NCBI RefSeq assembly: GCF_014651075.1
Contig: NZ_BMWE01000010.1
Coordinates: 186,001 to 250,000, forward strand
Source of the DNA: Streptomyces djakartensis
GTDB lineage: Bacteria > Actinomycetota > Actinomycetes > Streptomycetales > Streptomycetaceae
Length of the DNA stretch: 64,000 nt
Direction of reading: 5' to 3'
Each line of letters opens with the position of its first letter. Within the stretch, counting starts at the first letter, position 1. The notes beneath the pieces are model-generated. The model worked only from the letters and a program-made list of their open reading frames with translations. It searched no databases and was not told where the DNA came from. Shown one piece after another: positions 51,545 through 60,022 of this stretch. A program made the translations under genes and the position numbers.

Positions 51545-53560
51545 TCAGAACGGCAACGGCCTCCCGTGCACCACCTCCAGCCGCGACACCGCCCGGGTCA
51601 GCACCACGTACAGCCGGTGCAGGCCCCGTTCCTCCGCCTCGGCGATGGCCGCCGGCTCGACGGCCACGACATGGTCGTACTCGAGTCCCTTGACCATGCT
51701 CGCCGGGACCAGGGACAGCCGCGCGCCGAGCTCCTGCGGGCCCGCCGCCTGGATGCCGGCCGCCTCCAGCGCCGCCCGCACCCGGGGCACGTCCGTGTCC
51801 GCCGCGACGACCCCGACCGAGCCCTCGCGCCCCAGGGCCTCCCGTACGGCCTCCACGACGGCCGCGGGCACCCCGCCCGCGGTCGTCTCCCGCACCCGCA
51901 ACTCCCCGCCCCCGCGCAGCGAACGGGCCGCCGGTACGTCCACGTCCAGCCGCTCCAGCAGCCGGTTGGCCAGCCCGACCACCGCCTGCGGCACGCGGAA
52001 GCCGGTGCTCAGCGCGACCATGGCCGCGTCCGGCTTGCCGAGGTGCGCGAGGAGCGCCGGCCACGACCGGGCCGCCCACGGCGTCGTTCCCTGGGCCAGG
52101 TCGCCGAGCACCGTCAGTGAGCCGAAGGAGGCCCGGCGGGCGATGGCCCGGCACTCCATCGGCGACAGGTCCTGGGCCTCGTCGACGACGACGTGCCCGT
52201 ACCCTGCCGGGTGCTCGATCAGCCCGGCCGCCTCGTCGAGGAGCACCAGATCGGCCTCCGACCAGCGCGCCGACTTCCACGACCGGGGCGGTTTCCGCCA
52301 CAGCAGCGCCCGCTGCTCAGTACGGTCCAGCAGCCCGTCGGCGGCCTCCGCCAGCGCCCCCTCGTCGGCGAGCAGGCCGGCCACGACCTCCTCGGGCCGG
52401 ACCCGGGGCCAGACGGCGTCGACGTACGCGGACACCGGCCGGGCCCGCTCGACCCGTCGCACCCAGGCGTTCGGGGGCGGCCCGGCCCGCCGCTCCGCCT
52501 GCTCCCGCAGACACCGCACGATCCGTGCCCGCACCCGCTCCCGCCCGACCCCGTACGGCGGTTCCTCCTCACGAACATCCGCGACGATCCTCGCGAGTTG
52601 GGCCTCCGGCACCCGCCAGCGGTACGACCCGTCCGGCACGACCAGCGGGCCGGCACCCTCGGTGCGCACCCGCGCGTACAGCGCCCGCCGCAGCACCCGC
52701 GCCATCCGGGCGTCGTGTTTGACGACGGCGGCGGACTCGTCGTCGGCACCGCGGACCGGCCACCGGGCGATCTCCTCGGCGAGCGTCGACTGCCGCACAC
52801 CCGTCTCCCCGAGGGCGGGCAGGACCTCCGCGATGTACGACAGGAACGTGCGGTTGGGGCCGAGGATCAGCAGACCGCCGCGCCGGATGCGCTGCGGGTG
52901 GGTGTAGAGGAGGTACGCGGCCCGGTGCAGGCCCACGGCGGTCTTGCCGGTGCCCGGCGCGCCCTGCACGCACACCGACATCGCCAGGTCTCCTCGTACC
53001 AGGTCGTCCTGTTCGGGCTGGATGGTCGCGGCGATGTCCCGCATGGGCCCCACGCGGGGCCGTTCGATCTCGCGGGCGACGATCTCGCTGGCCCGGGCCT
53101 CCCCCCGGCCCAGGTACTCGTCCTCCAGGCCGGTGAGGTCGGCGGAATCACCCCGGCTGCCGGGCGCCCACCCGAACCGCCGGCGCACGGCGACGCCCTG
53201 CGGGTCACGCGCGGAGGCCTGGTAGAAGGCCCGCGAGACGGGTGCGCGCCAGTCGACGACGAGGGGCGGCTCGGCCGGGTGCTCGGAGACCCGCAGCCGC
53301 CCGATGTGCAACTCCCCCTCCTCGCCCCGCAGTGCCCCGAAGAACAACGGCCCCTCGGGCAGTTCCCGCAGCGCCTTGGCCCGGCTGCGCAGGCGGTAGC
53401 CGAGGACCTCGGCATCGGCACCGGACGCGGAGACGTCCTCACCGGTGACGACCTGTTCACCGGCGCCCGCGACCATCGCGGCGAGGGCGTCCCGGCAGCG
53501 CTCGTGATGGGCGCGTTCCCGGTCGAGTACGTGCTGGAGGGCAGGTTCGGTCGACGTCAT
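51545..53560 (-). CDS. HelD-like UvrD/Rep-family helicase
   Basis: Protein of 671 residues: N-terminal coiled coil (about 1-75), then a split superfamily 1 helicase. It has Walker A G-A-P-G-T-G-K-T near 200-207, V-V-V-D-E-A-Q-D-L-S-P-M (motif II), L-S-T-G-F-R-V-P and the C-terminal L-Y-V-V-L-T-R-A motif VI. HelD proteins bind RNA polymerase and rescue stalled complexes; actinobacterial members can confer rifamycin tolerance. The ATG at 53560 gives the typical N-terminal helix. A TetR gene lies just upstream on the same strand, with an AT-rich 75-bp spacer. Confidence 0.88.
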   Translation of the reverse strand: MTSTEPALQHVLDRERAHHERCRDALAAMVAGAGEQVVTGEDVSASGADAEVLGYRLRSRAKALRELPEGPLFFGALRGEEGELHIGRLRVSEHPAEPPLVVDWRAPVSRAFYQASARDPQGVAVRRRFGWAPGSRGDSADLTGLEDEYLGRGEARASEIVAREIERPRVGPMRDIAATIQPEQDDLVRGDLAMSVCVQGAPGTGKTAVGLHRAAYLLYTHPQRIRRGGLLILGPNRTFLSYIAEVLPALGETGVRQSTLAEEIARWPVRGADDESAAVVKHDARMARVLRRALYARVRTEGAGPLVVPDGSYRWRVPEAQLARIVADVREEEPPYGVGRERVRARIVRCLREQAERRAGPPPNAWVRRVERARPVSAYVDAVWPRVRPEEVVAGLLADEGALAEAADGLLDRTEQRALLWRKPPRSWKSARWSEADLVLLDEAAGLIEHPAGYGHVVVDEAQDLSPMECRAIARRASFGSLTVLGDLAQGTTPWAARSWPALLAHLGKPDAAMVALSTGFRVPQAVVGLANRLLERLDVDVPAARSLRGGGELRVRETTAGGVPAAVVEAVREALGREGSVGVVAADTDVPRVRAALEAAGIQAAGPQELGARLSLVPASMVKGLEYDHVVAVEPAAIAEAEERGLHRLYVVLTRAVSRLEVVHGRPLPF

Positions 53561-53635
53561 TCCAGCGAGCGTACGCGAAAACGTAACCGAGTTAAATTTA
53601 TTACCCCGTATCAACCTTGTGTCAGCAGTCGCGAA

Positions 53636-54265
53636 TCAGCCGGTCCGGGTACCGGCCCGCAGGCCCGGCGGCAGCCCGGCCGCCAGCCACCCGAAGGCCC
53701 GCTCCGCCGCCGCCACCGCGTCCGCCCGTACGTCCGCCGCCCGCTCACCAGCGGCGATCCGCCGCCAGTTCTCCATCGCCAGGATCCGCTGCACGGCCAT
53801 GATCTGCCCCGCCGCGAGCCGCGCGTCGAGGTCACCCCCGAGCGCCTCGGCGAGCGCGGCCTCGGACCGTTCCTGGTGCGTGTACGCCCGGGCGACCAGG
53901 GAGGGCGTCTCGTAGAGCAGGCCGTGGAAGGCGAGCACCCGGGGATCGTCGTTGAGGCCGGTCACCGGATCACACCGCTCCAGCCCCGCCAGGAAGTGCC
54001 GCCGCAACGCCTCCACGGGCGCGCCCCTGGCCTGGGTCACCACCCGCGCGGCCTCACCCTCATGGTCGGCGATCCGGTGCAGCACCAGGTCCTCCTTGGC
54101 CGGGAAGTACCGGAACAGCGTCGGCTTGGAGATCTCGGCCGCCGCCGCCACCTCGGCGACGGACACCGCGTCGAACCCCTTCTCCAGGAAGAGCCGGATC
54201 GCGACGTCCGACACGACCTGGTACATCCGCTGCCTCTTGCGCTCGCGCAGCCCGATCTCGCTCAT
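53636..54265 (-). CDS. TetR-family transcriptional regulator
   Basis: Protein of 209 residues with a canonical N-terminal helix-turn-helix: A-I-R-L-F-L-E-K-G-F-D-A-V-S-V and I-S-K-P-T-L-F-R-Y-F-P-A-K. A helical ligand domain with a central Cys (L-E-R-C-D-P) follows. No clear ribosome site precedes the ATG at 54265. It lies 9 bp downstream of a HAD gene and upstream of helD, so the neighbours could be its targets. The AT-rich spacer ahead of helD, containing TAAATTTA (53593-53600), is a candidate binding site. Confidence 0.9.
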   Translation of the reverse strand: MSEIGLRERKRQRMYQVVSDVAIRLFLEKGFDAVSVAEVAAAAEISKPTLFRYFPAKEDLVLHRIADHEGEAARVVTQARGAPVEALRRHFLAGLERCDPVTGLNDDPRVLAFHGLLYETPSLVARAYTHQERSEAALAEALGGDLDARLAAGQIMAVQRILAMENWRRIAAGERAADVRADAVAAAERAFGWLAAGLPPGLRAGTRTG

Positions 54266-54274
54266 GCGGCGAGC

Positions 54275-55015
54275 CTACGGCCCGCCCTCCCACTCACCCT
54301 CGGCCAGCGGCCCGTACGTGGTGACCACCGCCCCGGCCCCGGCTCGGCTGAGCCCGCGGATCTTCCGTTCGTCGCGGCCGTAGCCGACGAAGGCCACGCC
54401 CGCCCGTGCCGCCGCCTCCACGTCCGTGCCCGTGTCGCCGATCATCACCGCGCCCTCGGGGCCGAGGCGCAGGACGCGCAGGGCCCGGAGAAGGACGTCG
54501 GGGTGGGGCTTCATCAGGCCCGGGTCGCCCGGGCGGCGGCCCTGGACCGTGGTGAAGTACCGGAGCAGTCCGCGCCTGCCGAGGTACGCCTCGGCCGCGA
54601 GGGCGGAGTTGTTGGTGACCACGGCCAGGGGGACGTGCCGCCGCGCCAGCCTGTGGATGAGGGCGTCCACGTACGGGGTGTGCCACTCCTCGTGCGCGGC
54701 GACGCGTTCGGCGGCACTGATCTCGCCCGCCGTGACCCGTGCCTCCAGGACGCTCAGCAGTCCTCGCAGACCGGGCCCGCCCCGCTCGTGCACCGCGCGC
54801 AGGACCACGTGCGGATCCTTGTCGGCGCGCTCGGCCTCGTCGAGGACGTGTCCGGCGCCGAACGCGTCCACCTCCTTGCGGAGTCGGTCGGCGATCGGCG
54901 CGGAGCTGCCCTCGGGGAAGAGCCGGCAGATCGGCCCGTCGAAGTCGAAGAGCACACAACGGGCACCGGCCAGCAGTCTGCGTACGTCCGTGAACGCGTC
55001 GATGGTGACAGCCAT
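54275..55015 (-). CDS. HAD-family phosphatase (first copy)
   Basis: Protein of 246 residues: HAD motif I F-D-F-D-G-P-I near 23-29, motif II T-N-N-S near 133, motif III K-P-H-P near 169 and motif IV G-D-T-G-T-D near 192. A helical cap (about 35-120) is of the phosphoglycolate-phosphatase subclass. A second gene with the almost identical D-F-D-G-P-I-C-R-L-F motif is found at 56456-57232, with an APH-like kinase between. The substrate is unknown. Confidence 0.88.
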   Translation of the reverse strand: MAVTIDAFTDVRRLLAGARCVLFDFDGPICRLFPEGSSAPIADRLRKEVDAFGAGHVLDEAERADKDPHVVLRAVHERGGPGLRGLLSVLEARVTAGEISAAERVAAHEEWHTPYVDALIHRLARRHVPLAVVTNNSALAAEAYLGRRGLLRYFTTVQGRRPGDPGLMKPHPDVLLRALRVLRLGPEGAVMIGDTGTDVEAAARAGVAFVGYGRDERKIRGLSRAGAGAVVTTYGPLAEGEWEGGP

Positions 55016-55049
55016 GCCGTACCGCCCGCCTTCCCCGCTCGGCCCCGTC

Positions 55050-56315
55050 TCAGCTCCGCGCGCCTGTCGGCTCCCTGGGTTCCGCCGCCGCGGGACGTGG
55101 CCGCAGGGTACGCCGCCACTGCGTCCGGGCGAGCCGGGTTATGCCCTCCGGCCGCCCCCGGTCGCCGCCCGGCGCGGCGCCGCCCGGCGCGTCCGCGACC
55201 GGCCGGGTGCGCCACTCCCGGTCCGCGGCACGCCACCGCCGCAGCGCCGCACGGATCTCCTGCTCGTCCCGCGGGTCGCCCGTCAGCCGCAGCGGCCGCC
55301 AGGCCCGCCGCAACGCCCGGCACACCCGGCCGGCCGCCTCGGACAGTTCGCGCTCACCGGGATGCTCGGGGAGGTGGAGCGCGGCCCGCATCACGTCCGG
55401 GTACAGCGACTGGACGTACTCGAAGTCGCGGTAGGCGCGCAGGCCGCGGTCCAGGTCGGCGGTCATCTCACCGTGTCCCGCGCGGCGCATCGCCTGCGTC
55501 CACAGGTCGATCATCAGCTCGCGCTCGTCCTTGTCGTACTCCGTCCGGACCAGGTGCGTCGCGAGGTCGTGCAACGGGTCTCCGTACAGGGCGAGTTCCC
55601 AGTCGATCACCGCGAGCCGCTCGCCGTCCGGCGCCGGCAGGACCAGCACGTTGGCCCGGTGTACGTCCGTGTGCAGCAGGGCGAAGGGGCGCTGGGCCGC
55701 CGTGGGCAGGGTGCTGACGAACCGTTCGACGGCGTCGCGGGGGATGCCGACGGCGTCGAAGAGCATGCCGAACCGCGGCCGGTTGGCCTGGTGCACCCGC
55801 TGCTCGGCGAAGCAGGCCAGCCAGCCCAGGAAGCCCTCGCTGTCGCCGTCGTCCGGCCAGTCCGCGGGCAGCGCCGGCAGCTCGCGGCCGGCCACCCCGG
55901 CCAGTTCCGCGAAGAACCCGGCCAGCCGGGCCATCCGGCCCGGTCCGATCCGCTGTCCCGCGGGCGCCGCCTCGGCGAGGGTGGGGCCCGGCAGGTACTC
56001 GTGCAGGGACCATTCCCCGAAGTCCGCCAGGCAGCGCGGCACATGACGCACCCGGCCGTCGAGCACCCGCAGCAGCTCGGACTCCCGTCGCCAGATCCGC
56101 GGCACCACCTCGATCGCCGGCAGGGGCGTGCGGAACTTGGCGAGAACGTCCCCGGACCGCTGCCGCAGCAGGAGGGCCAGCGGAGTCCCCAGGGGCATGA
56201 CGAGGTTGGTGTTGTGATGGCCGGAAACCACCTCCCCATCGGGGCTGCGGCGCCGCGCCTCCGCGAGTCGGCGTGCCAGCGAATGGAACGCTCTGCGGGG
56301 CAGAGGGGACGACAT
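55050..56315 (-). CDS. Aminoglycoside phosphotransferase (APH)-fold kinase
   Basis: Protein of 421 residues with the APH/choline-kinase fold. The Brenner motif is L-L-H-T-D-V-H-R-A-N near 215-224, and the DFG-equivalent is V-I-D-W-E-L-A-L-Y-G-D-P near 238-249. An N-terminal nucleotide-binding lobe with L-A-K-F-R precedes it, and a basic Pro/Arg-rich tail (about 365-421) follows. Such kinases phosphorylate small molecules (sugars, choline, antibiotics). Position between two HAD phosphatases and under a GntR regulator suggests a carbohydrate or nucleotide-like substrate, not necessarily resistance. Confidence 0.85.
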   Translation of the reverse strand: MSSPLPRRAFHSLARRLAEARRRSPDGEVVSGHHNTNLVMPLGTPLALLLRQRSGDVLAKFRTPLPAIEVVPRIWRRESELLRVLDGRVRHVPRCLADFGEWSLHEYLPGPTLAEAAPAGQRIGPGRMARLAGFFAELAGVAGRELPALPADWPDDGDSEGFLGWLACFAEQRVHQANRPRFGMLFDAVGIPRDAVERFVSTLPTAAQRPFALLHTDVHRANVLVLPAPDGERLAVIDWELALYGDPLHDLATHLVRTEYDKDERELMIDLWTQAMRRAGHGEMTADLDRGLRAYRDFEYVQSLYPDVMRAALHLPEHPGERELSEAAGRVCRALRRAWRPLRLTGDPRDEQEIRAALRRWRAADREWRTRPVADAPGGAAPGGDRGRPEGITRLARTQWRRTLRPRPAAAEPREPTGARS

Positions 56316-56455
56316 GGGCGCACAGAGTAGTACGGCGACTGGAGTGACTCACCGCGTGTCACTATTTGGACAGCACTCTTCACTCTGAGTGCTCGGGCCT
56401 TTGACTTTCCCGACGTGCCGTTGAACTCAGAACGTCCCAAGCCGAATGGAACCGG

Positions 56456-57232
56456 TCACGTTCCCGGGCCGCTGAACCGCGGTCCCGCCCCGGCCCGCAG
56501 AAGCTCCAGCAGCGGCTCCAGCGACTGCACGACGACCCCGGCGCCGGCCTCCCGCAGCAGCTTGGCGTGCCGGTCGCCCCGCGCGAAGCCCAGGAACGGC
56601 ACGCCCGCGAGCCGTGCGGCCCGGAAGTCGGACGGCGTGTCGCCGATCATCAGGGCGGAGGCCGGGGCGGCGCCCATGGCGTTCAGCGCGCGGTTGAGGC
56701 AGTGCGGATCCGGCTTGAGCTGCCGGAGGTTCCCGGTCCGGCCGTAGACGTGGGGGGAGAAGCAGGAGAGGAGACCCCGGCCCGTGAGGTACTCACGGAT
56801 CACCCGCGGGGAGTTGTTGCTGGCGATGGCCAGGCGGGACCCGACAGCCGTCCAGGTGCGTATCAAGGGGTCGGCGTAGGCGGTGGGCCACGCCGTGGCC
56901 GCGGCGCGCAACTCCTCCTGGGTGAGGCGCTCCTCCAGTTCCGCGGCCAGGTCGCTGCCCGGCTGCCGGCGGTCGACGGCACGCAGCACGACATGCGGGT
57001 CCAGTGACTCGCGCTCGGGCCCCGACATCAGGCCGTGCAGGCCCCGCGCCTCGAGCCACTCCACCAGTTCACCCGCCACCTGCTCGGCCTTGCGGACGGC
57101 GAAGAGCCGGCAGATCGGCCCGTCGAAGTCCCAGAGCACCACGCGGGCAGGTCTGATCAAATCCAGCAGCCGCTCCGGGTCGGTCTCAATCCCGGATGCC
57201 GCCACTTCGGTCTGCGTCGTATCAGAAGTCAC
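56456..57232 (-). CDS. HAD-family phosphatase (second copy)
   Basis: Protein of 258 residues, clearly paralogous to the gene at 54275-55015: L-W-D-F-D-G-P-I-C-R-L-F near 33-44, a D-P-H-V-V-L-R-A-V cap segment, S-N-N-S-P, K-P-D-P-H-C and G-D-T-P-S-D. The GTG at 57232 shares a base with the stop codon of the GntR gene (TAGTG), so its translation is coupled to the regulator. With the kinase and the other HAD gene it forms a minus-strand module. Confidence 0.88.
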   Translation of the reverse strand: MTSDTTQTEVAASGIETDPERLLDLIRPARVVLWDFDGPICRLFAVRKAEQVAGELVEWLEARGLHGLMSGPERESLDPHVVLRAVDRRQPGSDLAAELEERLTQEELRAAATAWPTAYADPLIRTWTAVGSRLAIASNNSPRVIREYLTGRGLLSCFSPHVYGRTGNLRQLKPDPHCLNRALNAMGAAPASALMIGDTPSDFRAARLAGVPFLGFARGDRHAKLLREAGAGVVVQSLEPLLELLRAGAGPRFSGPGT

Positions 57233-58116
57233 TAGGGAAGTGTCAGGTCCGTCGTGATGGTTTCCCAGAGGGCGTCGAACCACTTCTGGGTTTCCTCCAC
57301 GAACACCGCATCCCGGTCCCCCACCCGCTTCACGAACGAGAACAGCAGGGACTGGGAGCCGAGGGCGTCGTACATGTCGAGGGTCCGGCTGCCCCACTCC
57401 TCCTCGCGCCGGACCAGCGTGTAGTAGCCGAACAGCGCCTCCTCCCCGTTCAGGAGGTACAGCTTCACGGGCGGCGTGAAGGGCAGCGCGCGGAAGCGGA
57501 CCCGCACGTCCATGCCGTGGGTGGAGCGCAGGGCCTGGAGGTTGTGCTGGAGGACACGGAGCTGGGCGTTGCGCATCTCCAGCCACCGCTCGTGGACGGG
57601 GTCTCCTGCGCCCTGCTCCTCGACCAGGCGGGGGAAGGCGAGCTCGATGTCCCGGGAGGGAAGCAGGATGCGCAGGTCGATCGAGGCGGGGCGGATGCTG
57701 CCCTCGTGGATGAGGCGCACCGGTTCGCCCAGCGCCACCATCAGCGTCTCGGACGTGTGGCAGACGACGTCGACGCGTACGTCCGTCGCCGAGAACGCCT
57801 CGGTCAACCGCGGCGCCAGACCCACCATCGTCGGCTGCGGCCCGCGCCGCGCCGGGGCGGGAGCCGCGATCCTCGGCGGGCTGCCCTTGCTGACGTCGGT
57901 GAGGAGGCCGTCCTCCTGGAGGGCCCGCAGGGCCTGGCGGACGGTGCCGCGTTCCACTCCGAACTCCTCCGCGAGTTCGGCCTGGGTGGGCAGACGGTCG
58001 CCGGGCTTGAGATCGCCGGCCCGGATGCGTTCCCGCAGGCTGTCGGCGATCTCCTGGGGCGAGAGCCTTCTGCTGCCGTTCACTGCCACGTTCTCCGCCA
58101 CGCTCCCCTGGGTCAC
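57232..58116 (-). CDS. GntR-family regulator (HutC/UTRA-like)
   Basis: Protein of 294 residues: winged helix (about 16-80) with L-P-T-Q-A-E-L-A-E-E-F-G-V-E-R-G-T-V-R-Q-A-L, then a long effector domain (about 95-290) that differs from classical UTRA but has similar length. The start is unsure: GTG at 58116 or TTG at 58122, without a clear ribosome site. The upstream region holds many AGTTG half-sites. Divergent transcription of a small membrane protein and coupling to the HAD gene mark these as likely targets. Confidence 0.85.
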   Translation of the reverse strand: MTQGSVAENVAVNGSRRLSPQEIADSLRERIRAGDLKPGDRLPTQAELAEEFGVERGTVRQALRALQEDGLLTDVSKGSPPRIAAPAPARRGPQPTMVGLAPRLTEAFSATDVRVDVVCHTSETLMVALGEPVRLIHEGSIRPASIDLRILLPSRDIELAFPRLVEEQGAGDPVHERWLEMRNAQLRVLQHNLQALRSTHGMDVRVRFRALPFTPPVKLYLLNGEEALFGYYTLVRREEEWGSRTLDMYDALGSQSLLFSFVKRVGDRDAVFVEETQKWFDALWETITTDLTLP

Positions 58117-58128
58117 GACCAAACGCTA

Positions 58129-58230
58129 CAACTTTGATCCATCTGACGAGAGTTGTTTGAAAGTTGTTTGTTATCACCCACCAAGTGGGGACAACTAAAT
58201 CAGAGTTGGCTGCCAACTTCCAGAGTTGGC
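58129..58230. promoter_or_regulatory. Array of AGTTG/CAACT half-sites, GntR operator region
   Basis: Seven half-sites lie between the GntR gene and the small membrane protein gene: ACAACT at 58129 and 58191, AGTTGT at 58151 and 58162, AGTTGG at 58204 and 58224, and CCAACT at 58213. The 58204-58218 pair forms the palindrome AGTTGGCTGCCAACT. The same palindrome type recurs at 58551. GntR proteins bind such dyads, and the position fits autoregulation. Confidence 0.7.
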
Positions 58231-58260
58231 GGAAGTTTTGCTTCCGAAGGGGGAACGCCC

Positions 58261-58449
58261 ATGCCCGCCCTCGCTCTCCTCTCCGCCGCGTTCGTCGTCG
58301 CCTTCGAGCAGGTCGTCGAGTGGAAGTACGGCCCCGCCGGCATCGTCGGCCTCATCCTTCTCACCGTGGGCATCAAGGCCAAGAGCCCGGCGGTCAGCTC
58401 CGCCGGAGCGGTCGTGCTCGCGCTGCTGATGACAGGGCCCGCCCTGTGA
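58261..58449 (+). CDS. Small membrane protein (62 residues)
   Basis: Protein of 62 residues with two predicted transmembrane helices (about 4-17 extended to an F-E-Q turn, and 25-36/45-60) joined by V-E-W-K-Y-G-P-A-G. It has no cysteines and a short external loop. The function is unknown. AAGGGGGAAC precedes the ATG at 58261. It is divergent from the GntR gene across the operator array and is the likely regulated partner. Confidence 0.75.
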   Translation: MPALALLSAAFVVAFEQVVEWKYGPAGIVGLILLTVGIKAKSPAVSSAGAVVLALLMTGPAL

Positions 58450-58550
58450 GTCATCACGCCACCACGTGAACAGTACAACTCACCGCCATCTTCCGGGAGT
58501 TACGGGTCAGGTGGTTATGAGACGCCTCCAAGCGGAGATAAGTACAGTGA

Positions 58551-58565
58551 AGTTGGTCGCCAACT
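58551..58565. promoter_or_regulatory. Second AGTTGG-N3-CCAACT palindrome
   Basis: AGTTGGTCGCCAACT, the same dyad as 58204-58218 with a different 3-bp centre, lies about 100 bp beyond the small membrane protein gene. An additional ACAACT half-site is at 58475. No intact plus-strand gene starts downstream, so the site may serve a lost gene or act as an auxiliary operator. Confidence 0.65.
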
Positions 58566-58692
58566 CAAGCAGCATGGTGAAGGTCTTCACGGGGTTGGCC
58601 ACCCGCCACGGGGCTCCCCTCCGGAGGGGAGCCGGGAGTCCCGACAGCTCGCTGCGGACGCGGGTTCCTGCCCACCGGCGGAAGGGAGCGGC

Positions 58693-59101
58693 TCAGAACA
58701 TGTCCGGGCACCAAGGCCGCCTGGACGTACGCAGCAGGGCGTCGGCCTTCCGGGCGGCGCCCGCTCGTTCTTCCCGCACCCGCCCCAGCGCCGCCAGCCG
58801 CACCGCCGACTCGTCCCCGAGCCACAGCGCCCCCAGGTCGCCCAGCCCCACCGTGATGTCCGCGCTCTCGGTGGTCGGCGCACAGGGCGCCCCGCCGGCC
58901 GAGGCGTCCAGCCGGTAGCGCCCGCCGGTCACACCGTCCACGCCGGCGACCTCCAGCACCAGCGTCCCCCCACTCTCGTACGTCCTGGCCGCCCTCGGAT
59001 CCGGCAGGAAGTGCGGCAGCAGGTCATCGGGCGCCCGGAAGCCGCTCGGCCTCGGTGATCGGGCGTACGTCGACGCTGTCGGCTCGGGGGGCGGGGGTCA
59101 T
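58693..59101 (-). pseudogene. Internally deleted Eis-type N-acetyltransferase
   Basis: The first 24 codons (start ATG at 59101, V-D-V-R-P-I-T-E-A-E-R-L) are the N-terminus of an Eis-like GNAT protein and then stop at 59027. In another frame the sequence resumes D-D-L-L-P-H-F-L-P-D-P-R and runs through the sterol-carrier-like C-terminal domain to the family ending R-P-W-C-P-D-M-F. Intact Eis proteins are about 400 residues, so roughly 270 codons were lost at the junction near 59030. Confidence 0.75.
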
Positions 59102-59177
59102 TGACTCAACGTAGGCGGAGGCCCGGTCGGTGTCGCGTGAATCTCCGACCGGACCCCCTCTCATCCCCGCCAGGCGG

Positions 59178-59810
59178 TCACACGAGCAGGTCGTCGACCT
59201 GCGCCTCCCCTTCCCGGTACCGGCGCGCGATCTCCGCACCGCACTCGTCAGCGGTGCGCTGGAGCCGCTGCCGCCGCCGGGAGATCTGCTGCTCGCAGCG
59301 CACGAGGCGCCCCATCGCCGCGGTCAGCTCGGCGTCCGAGCGCGAGGGGAGGTCGGACAGCTCGATGTCGGCGAGCATCTCCGCGGCCAGCCGCCGGTAC
59401 TCCTCGCCCTGCGGCGTACCCAGGGTCACATGACGTGCGGAGGAGCGGCTCCGGGCGGGAGCGTCCTGAAGGATCTCCGCCAGCCGCTGGACCACTGACG
59501 CGTCCGCGGGCTCGTCGACGCGGACCGGATCCGCCGGAGCACGTCGCGCCAGCTCGGCCCGCAGGATGTCGATCCGCCCCTGGAGCAGCCGCCGGACGTA
59601 ACTGAGGTCGGCCTCGTCCCGCTGGGCGTCGCGGCGCAGCGCACGCAGCTCGGGCAGGTTCAGCGCGGCCGGCTCCCGCTCGGGAGCGTCCGAGGGCAGC
59701 GGCGGGCTGTCGGTGCGCTGGGTGGGCGGCCGGTGGTACTCCGTCGCCGCGATCCCCGTGTACGTCGACCAGACAGCCCCCGACTGCTGCCCGGTGCTGG
59801 ATGTGCTCAT
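59178..59810 (-). CDS. rsiG: RsiG, c-di-GMP-responsive anti-sigma factor of WhiG
   Basis: In Streptomyces, RsiG holds the sporulation sigma factor WhiG inactive when bound to c-di-GMP. The 210-residue protein has a disordered N-terminus (about 1-60) and two long helices forming an antiparallel coiled coil. Both carry the diagnostic E-x3-S-x2-R-x3-Q-x3-D motif: E-A-D-L-S-Y-V-R-R-L-L-Q-G-R-I-D in the first helix and E-Q-Q-I-S-R-R-R-Q-R-L-Q-R-T-A-D in the second. The ATG at 59810 with GAGG upstream gives M-S-T-S-S-T-G. Two copies of the motif in one chain match the established binding mode. Confidence 0.92.
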   Translation of the reverse strand: MSTSSTGQQSGAVWSTYTGIAATEYHRPPTQRTDSPPLPSDAPEREPAALNLPELRALRRDAQRDEADLSYVRRLLQGRIDILRAELARRAPADPVRVDEPADASVVQRLAEILQDAPARSRSSARHVTLGTPQGEEYRRLAAEMLADIELSDLPSRSDAELTAAMGRLVRCEQQISRRRQRLQRTADECGAEIARRYREGEAQVDDLLV

Positions 59811-60022
59811 GTGCCTCAACCGTCCCCTCGACCGGTGTGTGAAAGCATCGTGCCACCCCAAGTGGCCGCTATGGGAACGAGTGCCCCCGATAGACCCCAG
59901 ATGGGCGGATAGGCAGCAAAATACGTCCGTGGGCGGCCCGTTGAGGTCCGATGCAAACCACCCGTTCGTGCCACGGGCGAACCGCCCGCGGCCTCGCGTT
60001 CACCGCCCTGCATGATGGACGT

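Noticed and set aside
52193..55717. 1174-codon plus-strand open frame antisense to helD, tetR and HAD
   Set aside because: Opposite strand to three well-supported genes, Arg/Pro/Gly-rich low-complexity translation.
55050..56315. Aminoglycoside resistance gene
   Set aside because: The APH fold is shared with many small-molecule kinases and the context (two HAD phosphatases, GntR) does not indicate resistance.
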